Assembly (NCBI RefSeq): GCF_004168625.1
Contig: NZ_SDWW01000033.1
Span: 1-53,958 of the forward strand
Direction: 5' to 3'
Length of the DNA: 53,958 nucleotides
From: Pengzhenrongella frigida
Lineage (GTDB): Bacteria > Actinomycetota > Actinomycetes > Actinomycetales > Cellulomonadaceae
Position numbers and translations under genes: made by a program. Of this stretch, positions 24,723-33,858 are shown piece by piece (positions within the stretch are counted from its first letter, which is position 1; every line of letters begins with the position of its first letter). The notes below the pieces were generated by a model. That model was not told where the DNA came from, ran no database searches, and saw nothing but the letters and a program-made list of their open reading frames with translations.

Positions 24723-26063
24723 ATGAAGCGCACTCGAGCGAGAGCCGCACTTGCCGCCACCTTGGTCGTGGCCGGCGGGCTCACTGCCTGTTCCACTGCC
24801 AGCAGCACCACCGACGGCACCGTCACGATCTCCATCGTGGAGTTCCAGAAGTCCCGCATCGACTCCATCAAGAAAGTTCTCCCCGGCTTCGAGGCGGAGA
24901 TGAAGAAGCAGGGGAAGGACATCAAGGTCACTCTCGTGGCCGACGTCCTCACCGACGACCAGTTCAAGACCAAGCTCACCCAACAGCTCATTGCGGGGGA
25001 GGCGCCCGACGTCATCGACATGGGTGACAGCCTCGTTCCCGGCTTCGCCGGCGCCGGCTACCTGACCCCGCTCGACGACTACCTCAACGAGTGGGACGGC
25101 TGGGACCACTACTTCCCGCAGTTCAAGGAGGCGATGGTCCGCCAGGACGGGCACATCTACGCCCTCGTGCACGACACGCAGGTGCAGAACCTCTTCTACC
25201 GCAAGGACATCCTCACGGAGCTCGGCGTCGACACCAGCCAGCCGGATACCTGGGAGGACCTGATCGCTCGCCTCGTCACCCTCAAGGAGAAGACGGGCGG
25301 CACGCCGATCGTGGTCCCGGCCGGTAGCGCCTGGGGCGGAAGCACCTGGACCGAAGGGTTCCTCCCCATCCTCGGCGGCACCGATACGGACTTCTACAGC
25401 CTCGAGACAGGCAAGTGGGATCTGGAGAGCGACGGCTGGGCCGCCGTCTTCGACCTGTACGGCGAGCTCTATGCCAAGGACCTCCTCCCGGTCCAGGACC
25501 TGGAGAACCCCAACCCGTGGGAGCCGACCAAATACGTCAAGTTCCCGGCGGGCGAGATCCAGGTCGCCGCGCAGGGCACCTCGGGCTGGAAGTTCGACTG
25601 GGGCACCAACGGTGCCGCGCCCATCCCCGAACTTGAGACCAAAGTCGACACCTGGCAGTACCCGGCGCTCCAAAGTGGTGACAAGCCGTTCGGCTGGAGC
25701 GGCCTCGGCTCCAGCTTTGCCATCCCGGAGAAGTCGCAGCACAAGGACGAGGCGATGCTCCTTGCTCAGTACCTCTCGAGCGGTGAACCGCTCGCCGAAC
25801 AGCTCGTCACCTCCGGAGCTGCTTCCCCCCGCGACGACCTCGCTGACGTGAAGCCCTACGCGGACGAGCCAAAGCTCCTGCAGGCGGGAGAGGACCTGGC
25901 GACCAGCGTCTACGTGCCAACCGGAGACGGTTCCGAGCAGATCGCGCAGGCGGTCGCGTCTGCCACCGAACTCATCATCTCTGGTGAGGCAGACGGCGCC
26001 CAGGCGTATGCCGCGTTCGTTGAGGACGCGACCGACCTGCTCGGCCCGAACCTGGTCAAGTAG
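24723..26063 (+). CDS. ABC transporter sugar-binding lipoprotein
   Basis: 446 residues with a type II signal peptide: positive N-terminus KRTRAR, hydrophobic core LAATLVVAGG, lipobox LTACS with Cys near residue 23. The rest is a family-1 extracellular solute-binding protein (DDQFKTKLTQQLIAGEAPDV; FYRKDIL; TWEDL). It captures an oligosaccharide at the cell surface for the next two gene products. ATG 24723 follows GAGAGAGG and gives the signal peptide directly. It is the first gene of the operon and its stop overlaps the next start by one base. The substrate is unknown; the glycosidases downstream point to galactose- and mannose-containing oligosaccharides. Confidence 0.92.
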   Translation: MKRTRARAALAATLVVAGGLTACSTASSTTDGTVTISIVEFQKSRIDSIKKVLPGFEAEMKKQGKDIKVTLVADVLTDDQFKTKLTQQLIAGEAPDVIDMGDSLVPGFAGAGYLTPLDDYLNEWDGWDHYFPQFKEAMVRQDGHIYALVHDTQVQNLFYRKDILTELGVDTSQPDTWEDLIARLVTLKEKTGGTPIVVPAGSAWGGSTWTEGFLPILGGTDTDFYSLETGKWDLESDGWAAVFDLYGELYAKDLLPVQDLENPNPWEPTKYVKFPAGEIQVAAQGTSGWKFDWGTNGAAPIPELETKVDTWQYPALQSGDKPFGWSGLGSSFAIPEKSQHKDEAMLLAQYLSSGEPLAEQLVTSGAASPRDDLADVKPYADEPKLLQAGEDLATSVYVPTGDGSEQIAQAVASATELIISGEADGAQAYAAFVEDATDLLGPNLVK

Positions 26064-27004
26064 TGTCCTCGGTCACCGAGATGCCCGTTTCGGCAGCGGC
26101 GGCAACGCGGCCGCTGCCGAAACGGCGCGGCCGATCCAACAACCGGCCGCTGCTCCTGCTCCTGCTCGGCCCGGCCGCCGTGCTGATCGTGCTGTTCATC
26201 GTCGGTCCGGCGTTGTACGGCATGTACCTCAGCTTCACCAACACCCAGCTCACCGGGTTCGCCGCCCGCGACCCGAAGTTCGTCGGTCTCGACAATTACG
26301 TCTACCTGCTGAACAACGCGGACTTCCTCGGCTCGCTCGGGCACACCGGCGAGTTCGTGCTCTACTCCGCGATCATCGGTCAGACCGTTCTCGGGATGCT
26401 TGCGGCGATCCTGCTCAGCCGGCCCTGGATGCGCGGCAAGGGAATCATCGGCGCTGCCGTCCTCATGCCGATGATCGTGCCCGAGGTGGTCGCCTCGCTG
26501 ACGTGGGCGAGCGTGCTGTCCAACAACTCCTCCGGCACTCTGAACCAGCTGACAGGGATCTTCGGTGTTCCACCGACGGCCTGGCTCCAGGTGGTGCCGA
26601 TGGCTTCGATCATCGTGGTCAACATCTGGCGCGGCATCGCCTTCGCCATGATCATGTTCCAGGCCGCCCTCGAGGACGTCCCGGTCGAGCTTATCGAGGC
26701 GGCCAGGATCGACGGAGCCCGTGCCATGCAGGTGTTCCGGCACGTCACGCTCCCCCTTATCCGTGGCCCGGTGTTCCTCTATCTCCTGCTGACCACGATC
26801 AGCACGGTCGGCGCCTTCGGGCTCGTCTACTTCCTCACCCAGGGAGGCCCCGGCGGTCAGACCCAGCTGGCGGCGATCTACATCTACGAACGTGCGTTGC
26901 AGTTTTCTCAGGTCGGAATCGGAAGCGCCGCTTCGATGATCCTCCTGGTCATCGTGCTGGTGCTGGGCTCGGTCTACCTACGGCTCGCGAAAGTGGAGGT
27001 GTGA
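26063..27004 (+). CDS. ABC sugar permease, MalF/UgpA-like
   Basis: 313 residues, about six membrane segments (first: LLLLLLGPAAVLIVLFIV near 30-47). The EAA loop that docks the ATPase is EAARIDGARAMQVFRHVTLP near 210-230. GTG 26063 overlaps the preceding stop. It pairs with the next permease. No ATPase gene is in the operon; actinobacterial carbohydrate importers commonly share a multipurpose MsiK-type ATPase encoded elsewhere. Confidence 0.92.
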   Translation: MSSVTEMPVSAAAATRPLPKRRGRSNNRPLLLLLLGPAAVLIVLFIVGPALYGMYLSFTNTQLTGFAARDPKFVGLDNYVYLLNNADFLGSLGHTGEFVLYSAIIGQTVLGMLAAILLSRPWMRGKGIIGAAVLMPMIVPEVVASLTWASVLSNNSSGTLNQLTGIFGVPPTAWLQVVPMASIIVVNIWRGIAFAMIMFQAALEDVPVELIEAARIDGARAMQVFRHVTLPLIRGPVFLYLLLTTISTVGAFGLVYFLTQGGPGGQTQLAAIYIYERALQFSQVGIGSAASMILLVIVLVLGSVYLRLAKVEV

Positions 27005-27005
27005 G

Positions 27006-27899
27006 ATGACGACCCTGGCCAACCGTGCTGCCTCGCCGCAGACAGCTGCTCCCGTTCGCCACACGCGGCGACGTCGCCTCACTGCGATCGATCTCGTGCA
27101 GCGGGTGCTGGGCTACACGCTCATCGTCATGCTGGCGCTCTTCTGCCTCGTACCCTTCGCGTGGGTGGTGCTGAGCGCCGTCGATGCGAATGCCGGGCCG
27201 AACGTGCAGTGGCCGACGGTCTCGATCGAGAACTTCGTGAACTTCTTCACGAACTCCGGTACCCCGCTGCTGCTGCTCAACAGCCTGATCATCGGGATCG
27301 GTGCGACGGCACTCAACCTCGTGCTCGGGCTCGCGGGCGGATATGCGCTCGCCCGCTTCCAGTTCCCCGGTCGCCGCATGTTCATGTTCAGCATTCTGCT
27401 GATCAGGGTGATCCCCGCGCCGGCCACGATCGTGGCGCTTTACCTGATCCTCGTGAAGCTGAACCTCACGAACTCACTGTGGGGGCTCATTCTCGTCGAA
27501 GCGGTGCTCCAGCTGCCGGTGACTCTCTGGTTGCTCAAGGGGACGATCTCGGCCGTGCCGATCGAGCTGGAGGAAGCAGCCTGGGTCGACGGCAGCTCTC
27601 GCTTCCAGGCGATCTGGCGGATCGTGCTGCCCCTCGCCGGACCTGGGCTCGGCGCCGCGGCGATGCTGACGTTCCTGGGCGTGTGGGGCGACTTCCTCAC
27701 CCCCCTCGTGATGCTGCAGCGCCAGGAGCTCTACCCACTGTCGATCGGGCTCTTCCGCGCCTTCAGCGAGCACAACCAGGTCGACTGGGGCCTCCTCGCC
27801 GCCAGCGCGATCGTCTACGTGGCGCCGCCGGCCGTGCTGTACGTCTTCGTGCGCAAGCACCTGCTCCACTCCAGCCTCGGCGGCGCCATCAAGGGCTGA
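27006..27899 (+). CDS. ABC sugar permease, MalG/UgpE-like
   Basis: 297 residues with about six membrane segments (first: YTLIVMLALFCLVPFAWVV near 37-55). The EAA loop is EEAAWVDGSSRFQAIWRIVL near 191-210. The start ATG 27006 follows GGAGGTG, one base after the preceding stop. It forms the membrane channel with the upstream permease. Confidence 0.92.
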   Translation: MTTLANRAASPQTAAPVRHTRRRRLTAIDLVQRVLGYTLIVMLALFCLVPFAWVVLSAVDANAGPNVQWPTVSIENFVNFFTNSGTPLLLLNSLIIGIGATALNLVLGLAGGYALARFQFPGRRMFMFSILLIRVIPAPATIVALYLILVKLNLTNSLWGLILVEAVLQLPVTLWLLKGTISAVPIELEEAAWVDGSSRFQAIWRIVLPLAGPGLGAAAMLTFLGVWGDFLTPLVMLQRQELYPLSIGLFRAFSEHNQVDWGLLAASAIVYVAPPAVLYVFVRKHLLHSSLGGAIKG

Positions 27900-27965
27900 A
27901 CCTCGACCTTCGGTCGCCGGGTGGCCGACGGTGTCGCTCGGCCTTGACTCTGAAAGGAACTCTTC

Positions 27966-30686
27966 TTGTCTTCGAACGACTGGGTCTTCATCCCGCACAC
28001 GCACTGGGATCGCGAGTGGTACGAGCCCTTCCAGGTGTTCCGCTACCGCCTCGTCACGGAGCTCGACCGGCTGATCGAGACGGCGGAGCGCGATCGGGAA
28101 TTTCGATTCACGCTCGACGGACAGACGGCGGCCATCCAGGACTATCTGGAGATGCGGCCCGAGAATGAGGCACGCGTGCGAGGGCTGGTCGAGTCCGGCC
28201 GACTCGCGCTGGGGCCCTGGTTGATCCTCCTCGATGAGTTCCTCTGTACCGGCGAGACGATCGTCCGCAATCTCCGGCTCGGGGTCGAGGGCGCGACGGC
28301 CCTGGGCGGCGCCATGGCGGTCGGGTACCTCCCGGACATGTTCGGGCACGTGGCCCAGATGCCTCAGATCCTCAGGCGGGCCGGGATCGAGCACGCGGCC
28401 CTCTGGCGCGGCGTCCCGGCCTCCGTCACGGGCCACAGCTTCTTCTGGCAGGCCCCGGACGGCTCGACGATCCGCACGGAGTACCTTTTCGACGGGTATG
28501 ACAACGGCCTCGACGTGCTACTCGTGCCCCTCGAGATCGGCCGCGCCCTCGACGACTACGCCCAGGCGACGGAGGGGCGTTGGGGCGACGATCCGATCCT
28601 CGCGATGGCGGGGACCGACCACACTGTCCCGGATCCCCGTCTCGGCGAGTGGCTGCGGCGGGCCGCACGGCATGACCGGACGATCGTCGTCGCCACCCTC
28701 GAGGAGTACGTCTCGAGCCGCCCCGTCGATCCCTCGGCGCCGGTTGTCCACGGAGAGCTGCGAAGCCACGCCCGGGGGAACATCCTCCCGGGTGTGCTTT
28801 CGGTGCGCCGTTCGTTGAAGCAGATGATGGCCGGTGCCGAGCGGGTGGTCGATCAGGCCGAGCGCCTGGCCGCGCAATGGTCCGCGTCGAGCCCCGACGA
28901 GTTCCTCACCGTGGCCTGGCGGAAGATCATCGAGTCCACGGCGCATGACTCGGTGGTCGGATCCGGCACCGACGAGACGAGCGATCAGGTCCTGGCCCGC
29001 CTCGCGGAGGCAGGCCAGATCGGCCGTGCGGCCCGCGACGGAGTCCTAGACGGCCTCGCCGCTTCGGTGCCGACGTCGGGCTACTTCGTCGTCAACCCGT
29101 TGCCGAACCCCTGCGACGTGATGGCGGCCGTGCACGTCGAGATGCCCGACGACGGTGGAGCGCTGCGGGCCACGACCGCGGACGGCTCGGAGCTGCCGAT
29201 CCAGGCGCTGACGACGGCTCCGACCGTGCTCGGCGACGAGACGATGGACGCCTCTCAGCTGGACCGGGTGCTGCGCCGCATCCACCGGCGCGAGCTCTTC
29301 GGCCGACAGATCGCCTCCTATTCCCTCGAACCCGGCACCCTCGCGTTCCGGCTGGCCGAGGTGGCTACCGAGGAGCCCTTCGACCTGCTCGAGCTGAGGA
29401 GTCACGTGGCCTCCGCGACACGTGCTCGTCCCGGCAGTTGGCGCGTCCTGACCACGACCGCCCCGGTCACGAGCGTTCTGGTCACGGTGCCCGTGGCGTC
29501 GTCGGGCATGACCGCCTTTTCCGTGGTTTCTACCGGCGGATCGATTCCCGTGCCATGCCCTGAGCAGCTCCCGGGGAGCATCTCGAACGGAGTGCTGCGC
29601 GCGAGCGTGCGGGACGATGGAACGCTCGACCTGGCTGACGGCGAAGGGGTGGTGCTGACCGGACTCGGGCGGCTCGTCGACGGCGGTGACCGGGGCGACA
29701 GCTACAACTTCGCGCCGCCCGCTGACGATCTGCTGGTCGACGTCCCGACCATCGTCACCTCCGACGTCCTCGAGGAGGGGCCGGCTCGATGGATCCTGCG
29801 GGTGGTCCGGACCTACGCCGTCCCGCTCTCCCTTGCGAGCGATCCGGATCGACGCAGCCGAGCCACGGGTCCGCTCGTCGTCGAGACGCTGGCGGAGCTT
29901 CGAGGCGGTGAGCCCTTCCTCCGCCTCACGGTGTCCTTCGTGAACGTCGCCCGGGACCATCGCACGAGGCTGCACCTTCGGCTACCGGACGCCGTCACGA
30001 CGTCGGCCGCCGAAGGTCAGTTCGCCGTCACCACGCGAGGCTTGGCCGGCGAGGGAGGGTGGGGAGAATACCCGATCCCTACCTACCCTGCGACCTCCTT
30101 CATCAGCGCCGGACCGGTCACCGTGCTGCTGGATCACGCCACCGAGTACGAGTTGGTCGACGGCGGCCGCGACCTGGCGATCACCCTCCTGCGCGCCGTC
30201 GGGTCCATGAGCAGAAACCTCCATCCGCTCCGCGACGAACCCGCCGCGAGCGAGATCGCCGTGCCGGGCGCGCAGGCGTTGGGGGAGACCGTCACCGGCC
30301 GATTTGCCGTCCTCCCGTCCCGGGCAGGCTGGCATCCGGCCAAGGCCGTCCTGCTCGCCGAACGGTTCCGCAGCGAACCCCTCGTCCGCCGCGGGACCGC
30401 CTCCACGAGCACAGCGTTGCCGGCGCCCTCCACCGGTCTCAGGGTGGACGGCGACTCGGTCGCCGTCTCAAGCGTCCACCGAACGGCAGCGGGGGTCGAG
30501 CTGCGGATCGTGGCCATGGGCGACTCACCCACCATCGCCACGGTCACCGGTGACTTCACCGCCGCCACGACGGTCACGCTGCTGGGTCACCCGATCTCGG
30601 ACGTCACCTCGCCTGGCCGCTTGGAGATTCCCTTGATGCCCTGGGAGATCCGGAGCGTCGTGCTCAAGGAAGGGCATTCCTCATGA
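27966..30686 (+). CDS. GH38 alpha-mannosidase (MngB-like)
   Basis: 906 residues. The GH38 zinc-binding start HTHWDREWYEPF is at residues 11-22, the catalytic nucleophile Asp is in GYLPDMFGHVAQMP near 122, and a later zinc His is in STAHDSVVGSGTDE near 323-336. The C-terminal half holds the beta-sandwich domains. Length and the very N-terminal HTHWD resemble the bacterial MngB subfamily, which cleaves mannosylglycerate or alpha-mannosides. No signal peptide. The start is TTG 27966 behind AAAGGAAC; no ATG or GTG fits the HTHWD N-terminus. It overlaps the beta-galactosidase start by 4 bp (ATGA). Confidence 0.9.
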   Translation: MSSNDWVFIPHTHWDREWYEPFQVFRYRLVTELDRLIETAERDREFRFTLDGQTAAIQDYLEMRPENEARVRGLVESGRLALGPWLILLDEFLCTGETIVRNLRLGVEGATALGGAMAVGYLPDMFGHVAQMPQILRRAGIEHAALWRGVPASVTGHSFFWQAPDGSTIRTEYLFDGYDNGLDVLLVPLEIGRALDDYAQATEGRWGDDPILAMAGTDHTVPDPRLGEWLRRAARHDRTIVVATLEEYVSSRPVDPSAPVVHGELRSHARGNILPGVLSVRRSLKQMMAGAERVVDQAERLAAQWSASSPDEFLTVAWRKIIESTAHDSVVGSGTDETSDQVLARLAEAGQIGRAARDGVLDGLAASVPTSGYFVVNPLPNPCDVMAAVHVEMPDDGGALRATTADGSELPIQALTTAPTVLGDETMDASQLDRVLRRIHRRELFGRQIASYSLEPGTLAFRLAEVATEEPFDLLELRSHVASATRARPGSWRVLTTTAPVTSVLVTVPVASSGMTAFSVVSTGGSIPVPCPEQLPGSISNGVLRASVRDDGTLDLADGEGVVLTGLGRLVDGGDRGDSYNFAPPADDLLVDVPTIVTSDVLEEGPARWILRVVRTYAVPLSLASDPDRRSRATGPLVVETLAELRGGEPFLRLTVSFVNVARDHRTRLHLRLPDAVTTSAAEGQFAVTTRGLAGEGGWGEYPIPTYPATSFISAGPVTVLLDHATEYELVDGGRDLAITLLRAVGSMSRNLHPLRDEPAASEIAVPGAQALGETVTGRFAVLPSRAGWHPAKAVLLAERFRSEPLVRRGTASTSTALPAPSTGLRVDGDSVAVSSVHRTAAGVELRIVAMGDSPTIATVTGDFTAATTVTLLGHPISDVTSPGRLEIPLMPWEIRSVVLKEGHSS

Positions 30687-33600
30687 CGAAAGACTCAAGC
30701 GGGCCGACGGCGATTGCCTACCTCACGGACACCGGACCGAGCTCCGGCCTCCGGCGGCGTGCGCGGTCGTGGCTGCACTCGGACGCACCGGCCCTCTCGC
30801 TCGACGGTAACTGGCGGTTCCGGCTCCTGGCGGGTGCCCCGGGCACATTCGGTGGCCGGGGAGTCCTGCCCCCGGGCGAGTCGGTCGAGGGCGTCGCGGC
30901 GGTCGACTTCGACGATTCGGCCTGGGACACCCTCGCGGTGCCGTGCCACTGGGTTCTGCAGGGGGCCGGTCGCTACGGGTCTCCGATCTACACCAATGTC
31001 CAGATGCCCTTCCCGCAGGATCCGCCGAATCCGCCCGACGAGAACCCGACCGGGGACCACCGGCGGACCTTCACGCTGCCCGCCGGGTGGGTCGATCCGA
31101 ACCGGAACGAGGCGGTCGTCCTCCGCTTCGACGGCGTCGAGTCGCGGTACCGGGTCTGGGTCAACGGCGAGCTGATCGGCGTCGGCGTCGGCTCACGCCT
31201 GGCGCAGGAGTTCGACGTCACGGCGGCCGTCCACGAGGGCGAGAACCTCATCGTGGTGCGCGTGCACCAGTGGTCGGCGTCGACGTACGTCGAGGACCAG
31301 GACCAGTGGTGGCTCCCGGGAATCTTCCGCAGCGTCTCCCTCCAGGCCAGGCCGATCGGGGGTCTCGAGGACGTGTGGCTCCGGGTGTCGTTCGACCGCC
31401 AGACGGGAGCCGGGATCGTCGATCCTGAGATCCGCGCCTCCGGTCGCTCGTTCCCGGTGCAGTTCCGCATCGCCGAGCTCGGCGTCGACGTCACCTGGCA
31501 ATCACCGGCCGACGTAGGTCCGATCGCCGTCGGCGGGGTCGAGCCGTGGTCCGCAGAGCAGCCGCGCCTGTACGACGCGACGGTGACGAGCGGGGGAGCG
31601 GCCGAGACGATCTCGATGCGGCTCGGCTTCCGCACCGTCGAGATCGTGGGCGATCGCTTCCTGGTGAACGGCCGACGCGTCGTTCTGCACGGGATGAACC
31701 GGCACGAGACGCATCCGGATCGCGGCCGGGTCTTCGACGAGGAGTTCGCCCGTCGCGACCTCGAGATGATGAAGCGGTTCAACGTGAACGCCATCAGAAC
31801 GTCTCACTACCCGCCCCACCCGCGGCTCCTCGACCTTGCCGACGAGCTCGGGCTCTGGGTGATGCTCGAGAACGACATAGAGACCCATGGCTTCCACCAC
31901 GGCGGCGACCGAGACGAGTGGCTCGGGAATCCCAGCGAGGACCCCGCCTGGCGCGATGCCTACCTAGACCGGATGGAGCGGGTGGTCGAACGCGACAAGA
32001 ACCACCCGAGCATCGTCATGTGGTCGCTCGGGAACGAGTCGGGCACCGGGAGCAATCTTGCGGCCATCGCGGCGTGGACGCGCGCCCGCGACGCCGGGCG
32101 GCCCATCCACTACGAAGGCGATCGCGCCGGCGACTACACCGACGTCTACTCGCGGATGTACCCGTCGATCGCCGAGACGCAGAGCATCGGGGACGACTCG
32201 ACCTCGCTCTTGGACGGCAGCTCCGGGGCGGAGTCGGCACGGCAGCGGTCCAAGCCGTTCATCCTGTGCGAGTACGTCCACGCCATGGGAAACGGCCCCG
32301 GGGGAATCGACCTGTACGAGAACCTCGTGGACCGCTATCCGCGGTTGCACGGTGGTTTCGTCTGGGAGTGGCGCGATCACGGCATCCGGACCCACACCCC
32401 CGACGGCACCGAGTTCTTCGGCTACGGCGGCGACTTCGGCGAGGTGGTGCACGATGGACCGTTCTGCATGGATGGGATGGTCCTCTCCGACGACACCCCG
32501 ACGCCGGGGCTCTTCGAGTTCGCGGCCGTCGTGGCGCCGATCCGCTTCTCGTTCGGACGAAGCGCGGACGGCACCCGCACCCTGACCGTCTCCAACCTCC
32601 GGCACTCGGCCGACACCTCGGACCTCACCTTCCGGTGGCGCGCTGAGCAGGATGGAGCCCGGACGGAGTCGGGCGAGCTGGCGGTGAACCTGAACGGCCG
32701 ATCGCTCGAGGCCGGGGCGGCGGGCGTCGTCACCCTTCCCGCCGTCACAGCCGCGACCACGGGGGAGACGTGGCTCACCGTCGAGGCAGTGCTCGCGTCC
32801 GACGCACCATGGGCGGCCGCCGGGCACATCATCGCGGCGGCACAGCTCGACCTCACGCCGCCGACCGCGGAGGCACGCGCCGGCCGTCCGCCGGTCCCGC
32901 TCAGCACAGCAGCCGTCCATGGGGACCCCTCGGGTGTCGTCGACCTCGGGCCGGCCACCTTCGTCGACGGCCGGCTCGTCGGGCTCGCAGGCCTGCCCGT
33001 GTCGGGCCCTCAGCTCGAGCTCTGGCGCGCTCCGACAGACAACGATGGCGGCTCCCACCTGGGCAGCTACGACCTCGGTGACCCGATGGCGGGCCGCGGG
33101 CTCTCCGTCGAGGCGCCCTCGTATGCGTCCACATGGCGACGGGCTGGTCTTGACAGGCTCGTGCGACGGGTCGTGGAGGTCTCGCTCCTCGAGTCGCAGA
33201 TGCGGATCCGCACGCGCTACGGCGCTGCCGACACCAGGCCCGCCGTGAGCCTTGAGGAGACCTGGAGCTTCGAGGGGAATGACCTCTGGCTGCGCCTCGA
33301 CATCGAGCCCACGTCGCGGTGGGACCTCATCTGGCCCCGCATCGGCGTGCGATTCGACCTGCCCCGATCCGTGGACGAAGCGTCGTGGTTCGGCACCGGA
33401 CCGGGCGATTCGTACCCGGACTCTCGGCGAGCGGTTCGGGTCGGCCGGTTCTCGGGCTCGACCGACGACCTCACGGTCCGGTACGCCCGGCCGCAGGAGA
33501 GCGGCCACCGGAGCGACCTCCGGTCCCTGACGCTGTCCACCGGCGGTGCCCCGTGGCTGACTGTCGATGCCGTTCCGGACGGCAGGGGACGGCGACCTGG

Positions 33601-33799
33601 CTTCACCCTCGCCCGCCACACCGCTCAGGAGGTCGATCGGGCGCGGCACCCGCACGAGCTCCCGGAGCCTACGGCGTCCTACCTCTACCTTGACGCCGCT
33701 CAGAACGGGCTCGGATCGCGGGCGTGCGGACCGGACGTCTGGCCCGACGCACTGCTGCGGCCGGAGGCCAGGTCGCTCGTCCTCAAGTTCACCGCCTGA
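30683..33799 (+). CDS. GH2 beta-galactosidase (LacZ type)
   Basis: 1038 residues, close to the 1023 of E. coli LacZ. Domains in order: sugar-binding jelly roll, immunoglobulin-like, catalytic barrel, immunoglobulin-like, and the large C-terminal beta-sandwich. The acid/base Glu is in MWSLGNESGTGSN near 451, the nucleophile Glu in FILCEYVHAMGNGPG near 530. DRNHPSIV-type context is present as DKNHPSIV. It removes terminal beta-galactose in the cytoplasm. Placed between two alpha-mannosidases in one operon, it is more likely part of heteroglycan breakdown than a lactose system, and no lactose permease is present. Confidence 0.93.
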   Translation: MTKDSSGPTAIAYLTDTGPSSGLRRRARSWLHSDAPALSLDGNWRFRLLAGAPGTFGGRGVLPPGESVEGVAAVDFDDSAWDTLAVPCHWVLQGAGRYGSPIYTNVQMPFPQDPPNPPDENPTGDHRRTFTLPAGWVDPNRNEAVVLRFDGVESRYRVWVNGELIGVGVGSRLAQEFDVTAAVHEGENLIVVRVHQWSASTYVEDQDQWWLPGIFRSVSLQARPIGGLEDVWLRVSFDRQTGAGIVDPEIRASGRSFPVQFRIAELGVDVTWQSPADVGPIAVGGVEPWSAEQPRLYDATVTSGGAAETISMRLGFRTVEIVGDRFLVNGRRVVLHGMNRHETHPDRGRVFDEEFARRDLEMMKRFNVNAIRTSHYPPHPRLLDLADELGLWVMLENDIETHGFHHGGDRDEWLGNPSEDPAWRDAYLDRMERVVERDKNHPSIVMWSLGNESGTGSNLAAIAAWTRARDAGRPIHYEGDRAGDYTDVYSRMYPSIAETQSIGDDSTSLLDGSSGAESARQRSKPFILCEYVHAMGNGPGGIDLYENLVDRYPRLHGGFVWEWRDHGIRTHTPDGTEFFGYGGDFGEVVHDGPFCMDGMVLSDDTPTPGLFEFAAVVAPIRFSFGRSADGTRTLTVSNLRHSADTSDLTFRWRAEQDGARTESGELAVNLNGRSLEAGAAGVVTLPAVTAATTGETWLTVEAVLASDAPWAAAGHIIAAAQLDLTPPTAEARAGRPPVPLSTAAVHGDPSGVVDLGPATFVDGRLVGLAGLPVSGPQLELWRAPTDNDGGSHLGSYDLGDPMAGRGLSVEAPSYASTWRRAGLDRLVRRVVEVSLLESQMRIRTRYGAADTRPAVSLEETWSFEGNDLWLRLDIEPTSRWDLIWPRIGVRFDLPRSVDEASWFGTGPGDSYPDSRRAVRVGRFSGSTDDLTVRYARPQESGHRSDLRSLTLSTGGAPWLTVDAVPDGRGRRPGFTLARHTAQEVDRARHPHELPEPTASYLYLDAAQNGLGSRACGPDVWPDALLRPEARSLVLKFTA

Positions 33800-33858
33800 T
33801 CGCCACGACTTGAGAGCGGATGCTCCACGTCGCAATGAAGTCGCAATGAAGGAGTCCC

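Noticed and set aside
30683-33799. Lactose operon
   Set aside because: The LacZ-type enzyme is embedded between two alpha-mannosidases and fed by an ABC importer; no lactose permease is seen.
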